Notes under the pieces: model-generated
The model's database searches: none
What the model was told of the DNA's origin: nothing
The model's input: only the letters and a program-made list of their open reading frames with translations
Part shown: positions 53,989 through 63,848 of the stretch, piece after piece
How positions within the stretch are numbered: the first letter of the stretch is position 1
How the letters are laid out: the number at the start of each line of letters is the position of its first letter
Source: Aureimonas sp. Leaf427
Lineage (GTDB): Bacteria; Pseudomonadota; Alphaproteobacteria; Rhizobiales; Rhizobiaceae
DNA: 64,000 nucleotides
Assembly: GCF_001425485.1 (NCBI RefSeq)
Contig: NZ_LMQW01000048.1
Span: 1 to 64,000, forward strand
Direction: 5' to 3'
Translations under genes and position numbers: made by a program

Positions 53989-54288
53989 ATGATCCGGTTT
54001 TTCGTGAACGCGGTCGGAACGCTGCTTCTGGCGCTGGCGCTCGTCTTCGCCGTCGGGGACATCGCCCGCTCGATCGCGCAGGATGCGGTGCGGATCACGG
54101 CCATGGGCGATGCGATGGCCTCGATCGGCCTGCCCTTCGGTCCCGGCGCTGAAACCTCCAGCGTGACCGCCGATCTCATCGTCCTCGTCTCCTCCTGGCC
54201 GGCGGCTCCGGTTCTGGCCGTCTTCGCCTTTCTCGTTTTCCTTCTCGCCCGGCCGCGCGAAGCGCGGGCCCGCCGTCTGGCGCGCTGA
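53989..54288 (+). CDS. Hypothetical small membrane protein
   Basis: The 99-residue protein has two hydrophobic helices (about 5-27 and 68-88) and an Arg-rich cytoplasmic tail, with a loop between containing [22 protein letters not shown] precedes the ATG. It lies 41 bases before msrA and is probably co-transcribed with it. Proteins of similar form are common in Rhizobiales but have no assigned function. Confidence 0.7.
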   Translation: MIRFFVNAVGTLLLALALVFAVGDIARSIAQDAVRITAMGDAMASIGLPFGPGAETSSVTADLIVLVSSWPAAPVLAVFAFLVFLLARPREARARRLAR

Positions 54289-54329
54289 CCGGAGCGGTTC
54301 CCGAAACAGCAGCCGAAAAGGCCATCTCG

Positions 54330-54995
54330 ATGTTTCTCCTCGACATGTTTTCCAAGAAGATGAAGCTGCCGACGCCCGAAGAGGCGCTTCCCGGCCGGTC
54401 CGAGCCGCTTCCCACCGCCGCCACGCATTTCGTCAACGGTCACCCGATCAAGGCGCCGTTCCCGGAAGGGCTGGAAACCGCGATCTTCGGTCTCGGCTGT
54501 TTCTGGGGTGCCGAGCGCGTCTTCTGGAAGACGCCCGGCGTCTATTCCACCGCCGTCGGCTATGCCGGCGGGGAGACGCCGAACGCAACCTATCGCGAGG
54601 TCTGCACCGGCCAGACCGGGCATAACGAGGTCGTGTTCGTCGTCTTCGACCCCAAGATCGTGTCCTACGAGGCGCTGCTGAAGCTCTTTTTCGAGAGCCA
54701 CGATCCGACGCAGGGCATGCGTCAGGGCAACGACATGGGCACCCAGTACCGCTCGGGCATCTATCTGACCTCGCCCGGCCAGCGCGAGGAGGCCGAGTCT
54801 GCCAAGGCGGCCTATCAGAGGGCGCTGACGGCGGCCGGACATGGCGGCCAGATCACGACCGAAATCCGCGACGCGCCGCCCTTCTACTATGCCGAGGAGG
54901 AGCACCAGCAGTACCTCGCCAAGAACCCGAGCGGCTATTGCGGCCTCGGCGGCACCGGCGTGTCCTGCCCGATCGGTCTGGCCGTCGCGAGCTGA
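54330..54995 (+). CDS. msrA: Peptide-methionine (S)-S-oxide reductase MsrA
   Basis: The 221-residue enzyme reduces methionine-S-sulfoxide in proteins. Its catalytic motif is [12 protein letters not shown] with the nucleophilic Cys. Further conserved segments are [29 protein letters not shown] and [11 protein letters not shown]. Resolving Cys residues are at the C-terminus ([15 protein letters not shown]). An N-terminal extension of about 45 residues precedes the core, as in many alphaproteobacteria. A terminator follows. Confidence 0.96.
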   Translation: MFLLDMFSKKMKLPTPEEALPGRSEPLPTAATHFVNGHPIKAPFPEGLETAIFGLGCFWGAERVFWKTPGVYSTAVGYAGGETPNATYREVCTGQTGHNEVVFVVFDPKIVSYEALLKLFFESHDPTQGMRQGNDMGTQYRSGIYLTSPGQREEAESAKAAYQRALTAAGHGGQITTEIRDAPPFYYAEEEHQQYLAKNPSGYCGLGGTGVSCPIGLAVAS

Positions 54996-55041
54996 TCGTT
55001 TGGCGGGCAGCGATGGTCGCAGCCGATTTTAGATGCGGGCC

Positions 55042-55085
55042 AAGCCCGGTCGTGCCAGTCTGAGGACGGTGCGGCCGGGCTTTTT
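55042..55085 (+). terminator. Intrinsic terminator between msrA and the nucleoside transporter genes
   Basis: AAGCCCGG pairs with CCGGGCTT, with an inner CGTGCC/GGTGCG stem containing wobble pairs, and a run of five T ends at 55085. It ends msrA transcription or acts as leader attenuator of the next operon. Confidence 0.75.
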
Positions 55086-55152
55086 CGTGCCGGCGAGACA
55101 AGATCATCGAGGCTGCCGGGAGGCGGCCGAGATCCAAGGGAGCGTAACCTTT

Positions 55153-56160
55153 ATGCGTGCATTCTGGACCGGACTTCTCGGCGCGACCGCGCTTGCTGCG
55201 GCCATTCCCGTGGGCGCCGCCTCCGCCGCCGAGATCAAGCCGGCTGTCGTCTACGATGTCGGCGGCAAGTTCGACAAATCCTTCAACGAGGCCGCCTATG
55301 CGGGCGCGGAGGCCTACAAGACGAAGACCGGCACGGCCTATCGCGATTTCGAGGTGCAGCAGGATGCCCAGCGCGAGCAGGCGCTCCGCCGCTTCGCGCG
55401 CGACGGCGCCTCGCCGATCGTCGCCATCGGCTTCAGCCAGGCGGCGTCGCTGGAGACGGTCGCCAAGGAGTTTCCCGACACCAAGTTCGCCATCGTCGAT
55501 TCGGTCGTCGACCTGCCGAACGTGCGCTCCATCCTCTTTTCCGAGGAGCAGGGCTCCTATCTCGTCGGCGTTCTCGCCGCGATGAAGTCCGAAGGCGGCA
55601 AGGTCGGCTTCGTCGGCGGCATGGACATCCCGCTCATCCGCAACTTCGCCTGCGGCTACAAGGGCGGCGTGAAGTCGGTGAAGGCGGATGCGACGGTCAT
55701 CGAGAACATGACGGGGACGACCGGCGCGGCGTGGAACGATCCCGTGCGCGGCGGCGAGCTTGCCAAGTCGCAGCTCGACCAGGGCGCGGACGTGATCTTC
55801 CATGCGGCCGGCGGCACCGGCATCGGCGTGCTCCAGGCGGTCTCCGATGCCGGCAAGTTCGGGATCGGCGTCGATTCCAACCAGAACGACCTCCATCCCG
55901 GCCATGTCCTGACCTCGATGGTGAAGCGCGTCGACACGGCGGTCGAGAAGGCCTTCGAGGATGCCGCGGCCGACAAGTGGACCTCCGGCAAGCAGGTTCT
56001 GGGCCTCGCCGAGGACGGCGTCGGCTATGCGCTCGACGACAACAATGCCAGCCTCGTGACGCCCGAGATGAAGGCCGCCGCCGAGAAGGCCAAGGCCGAC
56101 ATCATCGCCGGCACCGTGAAGGTCCACAGCTACTACGCCGACAACGCCTGCCCCTATTGA
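55153..56160 (+). CDS. BMP/PnrA-family nucleoside-binding lipoprotein-like protein
   Basis: The 335-residue periplasmic protein starts MRAFWTGLLGATALAAAIPV with a signal peptide ending ASAAE; no lipobox Cys is visible. The BMP family fold is shown by VVYDVGGKFDKSFNEAAYAG, GASPIVAIGFSQAASLE and IFHAAGGTGIGVLQAV. Members bind purine nucleosides. It should feed the ATPase and two permeases downstream. The intervening slyX gene lies on the other strand, so this protein may be transcribed separately. Confidence 0.9.
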   Translation: MRAFWTGLLGATALAAAIPVGAASAAEIKPAVVYDVGGKFDKSFNEAAYAGAEAYKTKTGTAYRDFEVQQDAQREQALRRFARDGASPIVAIGFSQAASLETVAKEFPDTKFAIVDSVVDLPNVRSILFSEEQGSYLVGVLAAMKSEGGKVGFVGGMDIPLIRNFACGYKGGVKSVKADATVIENMTGTTGAAWNDPVRGGELAKSQLDQGADVIFHAAGGTGIGVLQAVSDAGKFGIGVDSNQNDLHPGHVLTSMVKRVDTAVEKAFEDAAADKWTSGKQVLGLAEDGVGYALDDNNASLVTPEMKAAAEKAKADIIAGTVKVHSYYADNACPY

Positions 56161-56169
56161 GGCGGCTTC

Positions 56170-56192
56170 GCGGGCGCCCCGACGGCGCCCGC
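56170..56192. terminator. Hairpin after the BMP gene
   Basis: GCGGGCGCC pairs with GGCGCCCGC around CCGAC, nine bases past the stop and ten bases from the end of the convergent slyX gene. It lacks a U-run but could act on both strands. Confidence 0.6.
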
Positions 56193-56201
56193 ATCCCGGC
56201 T

Positions 56202-56396
56202 TCAGTAATGCGGCGGCCGGTCGATCGCGGGCGCCGGCTCGGCCTGCTGCAGCCGATCGGCGAACTGGCGGAGCACGGCCTCCAGCCGGTCGATCGCCGC
56301 GCCCTGCCGGCGGACCTCCTCGGAGAGGTCCTCGATCACGAGGCCCTGATGCGAGAGGAGGATCTGCAGATCCTCGATGCGCGGGTCGGCGTTCAT
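56202..56396 (-). CDS. slyX: SlyX family protein
   Basis: The 64-residue protein is a coiled-coil of the SlyX family: RIEDLQILLSHQGLVIEDLS, then EVRRQGAAIDRLEAVLRQFA, ending in Pro-rich PAIDRPPHY. The function of the family is unknown. It lies opposite to the transporter genes, within the gap between binding protein and ATPase. Start and length agree with known members. Confidence 0.85.
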   Translation of the reverse strand: MNADPRIEDLQILLSHQGLVIEDLSEEVRRQGAAIDRLEAVLRQFADRLQQAEPAPAIDRPPHY

Positions 56397-56558
56397 GGCT
56401 CGGGTCTTTCCTGGTTCGGCTGTCGGGCGAGGCTCTATCATCCAAAGCCCGCGCGGCGAAACATCGGCTCTGGAGAACGCCCGGCCGCATGGCGAAGGCG
56501 GCTTTCCATCGCGCATCCAAGTCCATAGACTCGGCGAGGGCATAAGGACGGAGCGTTC

Positions 56559-58094
56559 ATGGCGGCGATCGAGCTGATCGGAATTTCGAAGAGCTTCGGC
56601 GCCGTCGCCGCCAATCGCGACATCCGCCTCGCCGTCGAGAAGGGCACGATCCACGGGATCGTCGGCGAGAACGGCGCGGGCAAGTCGACGCTCATGTCGA
56701 TCATCTACGGCTTCTATCAGGCCGATTCCGGCGAGATCCGCGTCGACGGCAAGCCGATCGCCATCCGCGGCACGAGCGAGGCCATCGCGGCCGGCATCGG
56801 CATGGTACATCAGCACTTCATGCTGATCGACAATTTCACCGTCGTCGAGAACGTCATGCTGGGCGCCGAGAAATCCGCCTTCCTCTCCTCCGGCATCGCG
56901 CGCGTGCGCGCCGAGCTGAAGCGCCTGTCGAAGGACCATGGCCTCGACATCGATCCCGATGCGGTCGTCGGCGAGCTGCCGGTCGGGCTGCAGCAGCGGG
57001 TGGAGATCCTGAAGAGCCTCTATCGCGGCGCCGATATCCTGATCCTCGACGAGCCGACGGGCGTCCTGACGCCGCCCGAGGCCGATCATCTCTTCGCCGT
57101 GCTCCGCCAACTGCGCGACGAGGGCAAGACGATCATCCTCATCACCCACAAGCTGCGCGAGATCCTGGCCGTCACCGACAGCGTCTCCGTCATGCGGCGG
57201 GGCGAGATGGTGGCGACGGTGAAGACGGCCGAGACGAGTTCGGCGGCGCTGGCCGAGCTGATGGTCGGGCGCCGTGTGCTCCTCTCGGTCGACAAGGCGC
57301 CGGCGACGCCGCGCGAGACGCGCCTGTCGGTCAAGGGCCTGACGGTCCGCGACGGACGCGGCGTCGCGATGGCCAAGGACGTGTCCTTCGATCTGAGGGC
57401 CGGCGAGATCGTCGGCATCGCCGGCGTCGCGGGCAACGGCCAGTCGGAGCTTCTGGAAGCCCTGGCGGGCCTGCGCGGCGCCGAGAGCGGCCGGGTCGAG
57501 CTTCTCGGCGAGCCGCTCGATCCGACGCGGGCCGGCGATCCCGCCGCATTGCGGGCGAAGGGCCTCGCCCATGTGCCGGAGGATCGCCACTCCATGGGCC
57601 TCGTCCTCGCCTTCGAGGAAAACGAGAATGCCGTTCTCGGCTATCATCGCGAGCCCGGCTTCTCGCGCGGCGGCTTTCTCGATCGCGCCGCCATGCGCCG
57701 GGACGCGGCCGAGAAGATCGCGGCCTACGACATCCGTCCGCCCGACGCCCGGCTGAAGACCGCGAACTTCTCCGGCGGCAACCAGCAGAAGATCGTGCTG
57801 GCGCGCGAGATGGAGCGCGGCCCGAAGGTGCTCCTGATCGGCCAGCCGACGCGCGGCGTCGATGTCGGTGCCATCGAGTTCATCCACCGGCGCATCGTCG
57901 AGATGCGCGATGCCGGCTGCGCCATCCTCCTCGTCTCCGTCGAGCTCGACGAGATCCGCGCTTTGTCCGACCGCATCCTCGTCATGTTCGACGGCCGGAT
58001 CGTCGGAGAGCGGGGGCCGGGCGCCGAGGAGCGCGATCTCGGCTGCCTGATGGCGGGCGTCGGCACGACTGCGATCGAGGGGCGGGCGGCATGA
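56559..58094 (+). CDS. Nucleoside ABC transporter ATPase, two ATP-binding domains
   Basis: The 511-residue protein has two ATPase halves. The first has Walker A IVGENGAGKSTLMSI, a signature LPVGLQQRVEILKSL and Walker B ILILDEPTG. The second has the variant loop GVAGNGQSELLEAL, signature FSGGNQQKIVLAREM and LLIGQPTRGVDVG, in which the Walker B Glu is replaced by Gln. That asymmetry is usual in this sugar/nucleoside class. It drives the two permeases and overlaps the VOC gene by four bases. The ATG at 56559 is preceded by a GGACGGAGCG stretch. Confidence 0.93.
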   Translation: MAAIELIGISKSFGAVAANRDIRLAVEKGTIHGIVGENGAGKSTLMSIIYGFYQADSGEIRVDGKPIAIRGTSEAIAAGIGMVHQHFMLIDNFTVVENVMLGAEKSAFLSSGIARVRAELKRLSKDHGLDIDPDAVVGELPVGLQQRVEILKSLYRGADILILDEPTGVLTPPEADHLFAVLRQLRDEGKTIILITHKLREILAVTDSVSVMRRGEMVATVKTAETSSAALAELMVGRRVLLSVDKAPATPRETRLSVKGLTVRDGRGVAMAKDVSFDLRAGEIVGIAGVAGNGQSELLEALAGLRGAESGRVELLGEPLDPTRAGDPAALRAKGLAHVPEDRHSMGLVLAFEENENAVLGYHREPGFSRGGFLDRAAMRRDAAEKIAAYDIRPPDARLKTANFSGGNQQKIVLAREMERGPKVLLIGQPTRGVDVGAIEFIHRRIVEMRDAGCAILLVSVELDEIRALSDRILVMFDGRIVGERGPGAEERDLGCLMAGVGTTAIEGRAA

Positions 58095-58543
58095 GGGATG
58101 CGCGGATCACGCTGGTGACGCTCGGCGTCTCCGATCTCCAACGCGCCAGCGCCTTCTACGAGGCGCTCGGCTGGACGCGGACGCAGGCGGGCAACGAGAG
58201 CGTCGTCTTCCTGCAAGGGGAGGGCCTGGTTCTCTCGCTCTTCGGTCTTGCCGATCTCGCCAAGGATGCCGGCCTGACGGCGGAGCCCCTGCCGGCCTTT
58301 CGCGGCGTGACGCTCGCGATCAACCTTCCCAGCGAGGCGGAGACGGACCGGCTCTTCGACACGGCGCTCGGCGCCGGCGCGACGGCGGTGAAGCGGCCGG
58401 AAAAGGTCTTCTGGGGCGGCTATTCCGGCTATTTCGCCGATCCCGACGGCCATCTCTGGGAACTCGCCCACAACCCCTTCTTCGCCATGGACGAGCGGGG
58501 TCTGCTCGATCTCGATCCCGCGCGCCCGGAGACCGCATCTTGA
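58091..58543 (+). CDS. VOC/glyoxalase-fold protein inside the transporter operon
   Basis: The 150-residue protein has the vicinal-oxygen-chelate fold: ITLVTLGVSDLQRASAFYEA at the start and GYSGYFADPDGHLWELAHNP at the end. Metal or substrate binding in this family uses His and Glu residues in these strands; here the end Glu is kept while the first His is replaced. It overlaps its neighbours by four bases at both ends, so it is firmly in the operon. A lactoylglutathione-lyase-like or a binding function is possible. Confidence 0.85.
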   Translation: MRDARITLVTLGVSDLQRASAFYEALGWTRTQAGNESVVFLQGEGLVLSLFGLADLAKDAGLTAEPLPAFRGVTLAINLPSEAETDRLFDTALGAGATAVKRPEKVFWGGYSGYFADPDGHLWELAHNPFFAMDERGLLDLDPARPETAS

Positions 58544-59676
58544 GCCGTCCCTATGCCAAGCTGCCGAGGATCGTCGACTACGGACTGATCCCGATCCTCA
58601 ACGTCGCCGTCGCCTTTCTGGTGGCGGGCCTTGTCGTCCTCATCGTCGGCGAAAGCCCGCTGGAGGCGGCGCGGCTGATGCTGCGGGGCGCCTTCGGCTA
58701 TGGCGAGGGCATCGGCTTTACGCTCTACTACACGACGAACTTCATCTTCACCGGGCTCGCCGTCGCGGTCGCCTTCCATGCCGGGCTCTTCAACATCGGC
58801 GGGGAGGGGCAGGCCTATCTCGGCGGTCTCGGCGTGGCGCTGGTGGCGCTCGGCCTCGGCGGCTCACTGTCCTGGTGGCTGACGCTGCCGATCGCGGCGC
58901 TGTCGGGCTTCGTCTTCGGCGCCGCTTTCGCCTTCATTCCCGCGATCCTCCAGGCCCGGCGCGGCAGCCACATCGTCATCACGACGATCATGTTCAACTT
59001 CATCGCCGCCAGCATCATGGTCTATCTCCTCGTCGGCCCGCTGAAGCCGATGGGCTCCATGCAGCCGGAGACGCGCACCTTCGAGGCGGGCGCGCAGGTT
59101 CCCAAGCTGAAGGGTCTCTTCGAGGCCTTCGGCGCCAGTCTCGGCGGCGCGCCGCTGAACGTGACCTTCTTCGTCGCGCTGGCCGCCGCCCTCGCGGTCT
59201 GGGTCCTCATCTGGCGCACCCGGCTCGGCTACGAGATCCGCACGCTCGGCGCCTCGCCCAAGGCCGCGCTCTATGCCGGCATGAAGCGCACGCGGCTCGT
59301 GGTGATCGCCATGGCGATCTCGGGCGGCCTCGCCGGCATGATGGCGCTGAACCCGGTCATGGGCGACCAGTACCGGCTGCAGATCGACTTTCCCGCGGGC
59401 GCCGGCTTCGTCGGCATCGCGGTCGCGCTGATGGGGCGGGCGCATCCGGCGGGCATCCTGCCGGCCGCCCTTCTCTTCGGCGTGCTCTACCAGGGCGGGG
59501 CGGAACTCGCCTTCGACATGCCGGCCATCTCTCGCGACATGATCGTCATCATCCAGGGCCTCGTCATCCTCTTCGCCGGCGCGCTGGAGAACATGCTGCG
59601 GCCGATGGTGGGCGCGGGCTGGCGGCGCATCGCCCTGCGCTCGACCAGGACGACGCCCGTCGCGGAGGCCCGCTGA
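58540..59676 (+). CDS. Nucleoside ABC transporter permease 1
   Basis: The 378-residue permease of the BMP-linked class has VAFHAGLFNIGGEGQAYLGG, a stretch diagnostic for this family, and AGFVGIAVALMGRAHPAGIL near the end. Around ten helices are expected. It starts at TTG in a TTGA overlap with the VOC gene. It forms the membrane channel with the next gene product. Its length exceeds the usual 350 because of a basic C-terminal tail. Confidence 0.92.
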   Translation: MSRPYAKLPRIVDYGLIPILNVAVAFLVAGLVVLIVGESPLEAARLMLRGAFGYGEGIGFTLYYTTNFIFTGLAVAVAFHAGLFNIGGEGQAYLGGLGVALVALGLGGSLSWWLTLPIAALSGFVFGAAFAFIPAILQARRGSHIVITTIMFNFIAASIMVYLLVGPLKPMGSMQPETRTFEAGAQVPKLKGLFEAFGASLGGAPLNVTFFVALAAALAVWVLIWRTRLGYEIRTLGASPKAALYAGMKRTRLVVIAMAISGGLAGMMALNPVMGDQYRLQIDFPAGAGFVGIAVALMGRAHPAGILPAALLFGVLYQGGAELAFDMPAISRDMIVIIQGLVILFAGALENMLRPMVGAGWRRIALRSTRTTPVAEAR

Positions 59677-60644
59677 TGGACGCCGCCTTCCTCGTCAACA
59701 CGCTGGATTCGACGCTCCGCCTGTCGACGCCGCTGATCCTGGCGGCGTTGGCCGGGCTCTATTCCGAGCGGGCCGGCGTCTTCGACATCAGCCTCGAAGG
59801 CAAGATGCTGGTCGCGGCCTTCGTCTCCGCCGTGGTCGCCTCCCTGTCCGGCTCGGCGGTGGTCGGCCTTCTCGGCGGCATCGGTGCGGCCGTCGCCTTC
59901 TCCCTGGTGCACGGCCTCGCCTCCATCACCTATCGCGGCAACCAGATCGTCTCCGGCGTCGCGCTGAACTTCGTCGCCGCCGGCCTCACCGTGCTTCTCG
60001 GCCAGAACTGGTACGGGCAGGGCGGGCGCACCCCGGCGCTCGTCGGGCCCGAGCGCTTCGGCGAGGTCACGCTGCCCTTCGCCGCCGAGATCGCGGGCGT
60101 GCCGGTGCTGGGGCCGATCTATTCGGGCATCCTGTCCGGCCAGAACATCCTCGTCTACGCCGCCTTCGCGATGGTGCCGGTGACATGGTGGGTGCTGTTT
60201 CGCACGCGCTTCGGCCTGCGCCTGCGCGCGGTCGGCGAAAATCCTGCGGCCGTGGACACGGCGGGCATCTCCGTCGCCTGGCTGCGCTATCGTGCCGTCA
60301 TCGTCTGCGGCGTGCTGACGGGCGTCGCCGGCACCTATCTGGCGCTGGCGCAGGGCGCCGGCTTCAACCGCGACATGACGGCCGGCAAGGGCTACATCGC
60401 GCTCGCCGCGCTGATCTTCGCCAAGTGGAAGCCGCTGCCGGTCCTCGGCGCCTGCCTCCTCTTCGGCCTGCTCGACGCGGTCGCGATCCGCATCCAGGGC
60501 GTCAGCCTGCCCCTCGTCGGCGAGGTGTCGGTGCAGTTCGTCCAGGCTCTGCCCTATGTGCTGACCGTCGTGCTTCTGGCCGGCTTCGTCGGCAAGGCCG
60601 TGCCGCCCAAGGCCGGCGGCGTACCCTATGTGAAGGAACGATAG
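59676..60644 (+). CDS. Nucleoside ABC transporter permease 2
   Basis: The 322-residue permease shows LAGLYSERAGVFDISLEGKM and VGENPAAVDTAGISVAWLRY, together with GKGYIALAALIFAKWKPLPV, all typical of the second permease of this transporter class. The ATG is formed by the last base of the preceding stop (TGATG). Four bases separate its stop from cdd. It pairs with permease 1 as a heterodimer. Confidence 0.93.
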   Translation: MDAAFLVNTLDSTLRLSTPLILAALAGLYSERAGVFDISLEGKMLVAAFVSAVVASLSGSAVVGLLGGIGAAVAFSLVHGLASITYRGNQIVSGVALNFVAAGLTVLLGQNWYGQGGRTPALVGPERFGEVTLPFAAEIAGVPVLGPIYSGILSGQNILVYAAFAMVPVTWWVLFRTRFGLRLRAVGENPAAVDTAGISVAWLRYRAVIVCGVLTGVAGTYLALAQGAGFNRDMTAGKGYIALAALIFAKWKPLPVLGACLLFGLLDAVAIRIQGVSLPLVGEVSVQFVQALPYVLTVVLLAGFVGKAVPPKAGGVPYVKER

Positions 60645-60647
60645 ACC

Positions 60648-61052
60648 ATGGCCGACGATCTCTTCTCGCTCGCGCGATCGGCCATGCGAAAGGCCCATGC
60701 GCCCTATTCGCAGTTTCCCGTCGGCGCCGCGATCCGCACGGTGGACGGGCGCCTCTTCGCCGGCTGCAATGTCGAGGTCGTGAGCTTTCCCGAAGGCTGG
60801 TGCGCGGAGGCGACCGCGATCGGCCACATGGTCATGGACGGCGGCGGGCGCATCGCCGAAATCGCCGTCGTGGCGCCCAAGAAGGCGCGCTGCACGCCCT
60901 GCGGCGGCTGCCGCCAGCGCATCGCCGAATTCGCCGGGCCGGATGCGCGCGTCCACCTCTGCGACGAGACCGGCGTCGTCGAGACGCTGCGCCTCGACGC
61001 GCTCTTCCCGCGCGGCTTCGAGTCCGACGAGGTCGGGGGAGCCGCGGCATGA
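60648..61052 (+). CDS. cdd: Cytidine deaminase
   Basis: The 134-residue zinc enzyme turns cytidine or deoxycytidine into uridine or deoxyuridine. The substrate loop is FAGCNVEVVSFPEG, the catalytic Glu and first Cys ligand are in WCAEATAIGHM, and the second pair is in CTPCGGCRQRIAEF. It follows the permease by three bases and overlaps punA by four. It acts on the cytidine brought in by the transporter. Confidence 0.95.
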   Translation: MADDLFSLARSAMRKAHAPYSQFPVGAAIRTVDGRLFAGCNVEVVSFPEGWCAEATAIGHMVMDGGGRIAEIAVVAPKKARCTPCGGCRQRIAEFAGPDARVHLCDETGVVETLRLDALFPRGFESDEVGGAAA

Positions 61053-61852
61053 GCGCCGTCGACGTCGAGGCCCTGCGCGCCCGGCTCGGCGGCCGGTCGC
61101 CGAAGATCGCCCTCGTGCTCGGCTCCGGCCTCGGCGCGCTCGCCGCCGAGATCGAGGATGCGCTTCGCATTCCCTATGACGAGATCGAGAACTTTCCAAA
61201 GAGCGCCGTTTCCGGCCATTCCGGCGAGCTCGTCGCCGGGCGGCTCGCGGGCGTCGAGATCCTCGCTCTCTCCGGCCGCGTCCACTATTACGAGGCCGGC
61301 GACAGCGCCGCGATGCGCCCCGCGCTGGAGGCGCTGAAGGGCCTCGGCATCCGCATTCTCGTCCTCACCAACGCGGCGGGGTCGCTGAAGCCGGAGATCC
61401 ATCCGGGCGAGGTCATGCTGATCGAGGATCACATCGCCTTTTCCGGCCGCAATCCGCTGATCGGTGAGCCCTCCGACGCCCGGTTCACCGGCATGACGGC
61501 GGCCTATGACGAGGCCTTGCGCGCGACCTTGATCGAGGCCGCGACCAAGGAGGACGTAGCCCTCCATCGCGGCGTCTACATGTGGTTTTCCGGCCCGTCC
61601 TTCGAGACGCCGGCCGAAGTGCGCATGGCGCGGCTTCTGGGGGCGGACGCGGTCGGCATGTCCACCGTTCCCGAGACCATCCTCGCCCGCTTTCTCGGGC
61701 TGAAGGTCGTCGCGGCCTCCGTCGTCACGAACTACGGCGCCGGCATGACCGGCGCCGAACTCAGCCATCACGAGACCAAGACCGTGGCCCCGAAGGGCGG
61801 CGCGACGCTGGCGCGCATTCTCAAGGCCGCGCTGCCCGACTTCCGCCCATGA
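61049..61852 (+). CDS. punA: Purine nucleoside phosphorylase
   Basis: The 267-residue trimeric-type phosphorylase cleaves inosine and guanosine to base and ribose-1-phosphate. Motifs are [82 protein letters not shown] and [12 protein letters not shown]. The base-binding Asn is in [11 protein letters not shown]. It overlaps cdd and deoA by four bases each, so the three enzymes are made together. Confidence 0.94.
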   Translation: MSAVDVEALRARLGGRSPKIALVLGSGLGALAAEIEDALRIPYDEIENFPKSAVSGHSGELVAGRLAGVEILALSGRVHYYEAGDSAAMRPALEALKGLGIRILVLTNAAGSLKPEIHPGEVMLIEDHIAFSGRNPLIGEPSDARFTGMTAAYDEALRATLIEAATKEDVALHRGVYMWFSGPSFETPAEVRMARLLGADAVGMSTVPETILARFLGLKVVAASVVTNYGAGMTGAELSHHETKTVAPKGGATLARILKAALPDFRP

Positions 61853-63162
61853 TGCTCCCGCAGGAGACCATCCGCCGCAAGCGCGACGGCCACGCGCTGG
61901 ACGCGGCCGAAATCGCGGGCTTCGTCGCGGGCGTTTCGGACGGGCGCGTCGGGGAGGGGCAGATGGCCGCCTTCGCCATGGCCGTGTTCCTGCGCGGCAT
62001 GGCGGCGGAGGAGACGGTCGCCCTGACGGTCGCCATGCGCGATTCCGGCGACGTGCTGGACTGGTCGGGCTTTTCGCGGCCGATCCTCGACAAGCATTCG
62101 ACCGGCGGCATCGGCGACAATGTCTCGCTGATGCTGGCGCCGATCGTCGCCGCCTGCGGCGGCGCGGTGCCGATGATCTCCGGGCGCGGCCTCGGCCACA
62201 CCGGCGGCACGCTGGACAAGCTGGAATCGATCCCCGGCTACACGGTGGCGCCCGACACCGCGCTCTTCCGCCGGACGGTCGCCGAGGTCGGCTGCGCCAT
62301 CATCGGCCCGACCGGACGCCTCGCCCCTGCGGACGGGCGCCTCTACGCCGTCCGCGACGTGACGGCAACGGTGGAATCCATCCCGCTCATCACCGCCTCC
62401 ATCCTCTCGAAGAAGCTCGCCTCCGGCCTGCAGGGGCTGGTCCTCGACGTGAAGACCGGCTCGGGCGCCTTCATGGCCTCGCGCGAGGCGGCCGAAGAGC
62501 TGGCGCGAAGCATGGTCGAGGTCGCGAACGGGGCGGGCCTGCCGACCGTCGCGCTCCTCACCGACATGGACGAGGCCCTGGCGAGCGCCGCCGGCAATGC
62601 CGTCGAGATCGAAAACGCCGTGCGTTTCCTCACCGGCGAACATCGCGACGCCCGCCTCCTCGACGTGACGCTTTCTCTCGCCGCCGAAATGCTGGCGCAA
62701 GGAGGCCTCGCCTCCGATGTCGCGTCCGGCCGCGCCCGCGCCGAGGCGGCTCTCGCCGACGGTTCGGCCGCGGAGGTCTTCGGCCGGATGGTCGCCGCCC
62801 TCGGCGGGCCTCTCGATTTCGTGCCGCGCAGGACGGCCTATCTGCCGAAGGCGGCGGTCGTCGGCGAGATCGCGAGCCCTGAGGCCGGTTTCGTCGTGGG
62901 CGTCGATGCGCGCCGGCTCGGTCTTGCCGTCCTCGCGCTCGGCGGCGGGCGCACGCGGCCGACCGACGCGGTGGATCACGCGGTCGGCCTCACCGCCTTG
63001 GAGGGCATCGGCGCGCGCATCGAGGCGGGCCAGCCGCTCGGGCTCGTCCATGCCCGCGATGCGGATGCGGCCGAGGCGGCGGTGCGCCTCGTGCGCGAGG
63101 CCTATACGCTCGGCGACGCCGCTCCGGCGCAGCGCGCGACGGTCATCGCGCGGATCGCGTGA
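61849..63162 (+). CDS. deoA: Thymidine phosphorylase
   Basis: The 437-residue enzyme cleaves thymidine and deoxyuridine to base and deoxyribose-1-phosphate. The signature is [20 protein letters not shown], with phosphate-binding Ser/Lys residues, followed by [20 protein letters not shown]. Lys and Ser in [13 protein letters not shown] are also conserved. It ends the nucleoside operon. Uracil released here would be used by upp next door. Confidence 0.95.
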   Translation: MMLPQETIRRKRDGHALDAAEIAGFVAGVSDGRVGEGQMAAFAMAVFLRGMAAEETVALTVAMRDSGDVLDWSGFSRPILDKHSTGGIGDNVSLMLAPIVAACGGAVPMISGRGLGHTGGTLDKLESIPGYTVAPDTALFRRTVAEVGCAIIGPTGRLAPADGRLYAVRDVTATVESIPLITASILSKKLASGLQGLVLDVKTGSGAFMASREAAEELARSMVEVANGAGLPTVALLTDMDEALASAAGNAVEIENAVRFLTGEHRDARLLDVTLSLAAEMLAQGGLASDVASGRARAEAALADGSAAEVFGRMVAALGGPLDFVPRRTAYLPKAAVVGEIASPEAGFVVGVDARRLGLAVLALGGGRTRPTDAVDHAVGLTALEGIGARIEAGQPLGLVHARDADAAEAAVRLVREAYTLGDAAPAQRATVIARIA

Positions 63163-63166
63163 GGGC

Positions 63167-63709
63167 TCACTGGACGAGGTTCAACGTCGCGCCCTCGACG
63201 CCGAAGCGCTTGAGCTTGCTAAGAAAGCTCATGCCGAGGAGCGTCGTGGACAGAACCTTGCCGCGCGAGACCATGACCTCGACGTCGCGCACCTCGATCG
63301 TGCCGATCTGCACGCGGTCGAGCTTGGCGAGCGCCACCTCCGTCTGCCCGTTGGCGGTCTCGGCCTTGTAGCGGAAATCCGCCGGGGCGAGGACGAGGCC
63401 GAGCTTGCGCGCGGTCTCCTCGCTGATCGAGACATAGGTCGCCCCGGTGTCGACGAGGACGGGAACCGCGCGGCCGTTGAAACGCGCGCTGGTGCGAAAG
63501 TGCCCGTCGGGCTCGGCGGTGAGCCGCGCGGAACGTCCGAGGGGAGCCGTGCTGGGCGCGGCGGCTTCCACGACGGCGGCCGGCGGCGACACGATCTCTT
63601 CGCGCCCCGCCTCCGCCGAGAGTTCGGCCTGATAGCGCTGGAACACGGAGGGAAAGGCGAAGCCGACGACCGCCACGGCCCCGACGATCGCGATCAAACC
63701 CTTCGACAT
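63167..63709 (-). CDS. Retropepsin-like aspartic protease, TIGR02281-type
   Basis: The 180-residue protein has an N-terminal membrane anchor (GLIAIVGAVAVVGFAFPSVF). A retroviral-type aspartic protease domain lies at about 75-180 with the single active-site motif VLVDTGATYVSIS, and a later LGMSFLSKLKRF typical of the clan. It should act in the periplasm as a dimer. Natural substrates are unknown. AAGGAG precedes the ATG at 63709. It converges on deoA with four bases between the two stops. Confidence 0.87.
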   Translation of the reverse strand: MSKGLIAIVGAVAVVGFAFPSVFQRYQAELSAEAGREEIVSPPAAVVEAAAPSTAPLGRSARLTAEPDGHFRTSARFNGRAVPVLVDTGATYVSISEETARKLGLVLAPADFRYKAETANGQTEVALAKLDRVQIGTIEVRDVEVMVSRGKVLSTTLLGMSFLSKLKRFGVEGATLNLVQ

Positions 63710-63848
63710 GCCGGCCGCTCCTTGGAAGGGGCGGTGCCGGCAAGCCGGCATCGCCCGCGCCGGATCTGGGCATCCGGCCATCGGAGCCAAGCTTGGCAGG
63801 CTTTGCTGAGGAAAGACTGAAGGCGGCGCGCTCTGACGAAACGCCGGC

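Noticed and set aside
53541-54152. A 203-residue plus-strand frame between tRNA-Ser and the small membrane protein gene
   Set aside because: No ribosome binding site, random Arg-rich composition, and it runs through the following gene in another frame.
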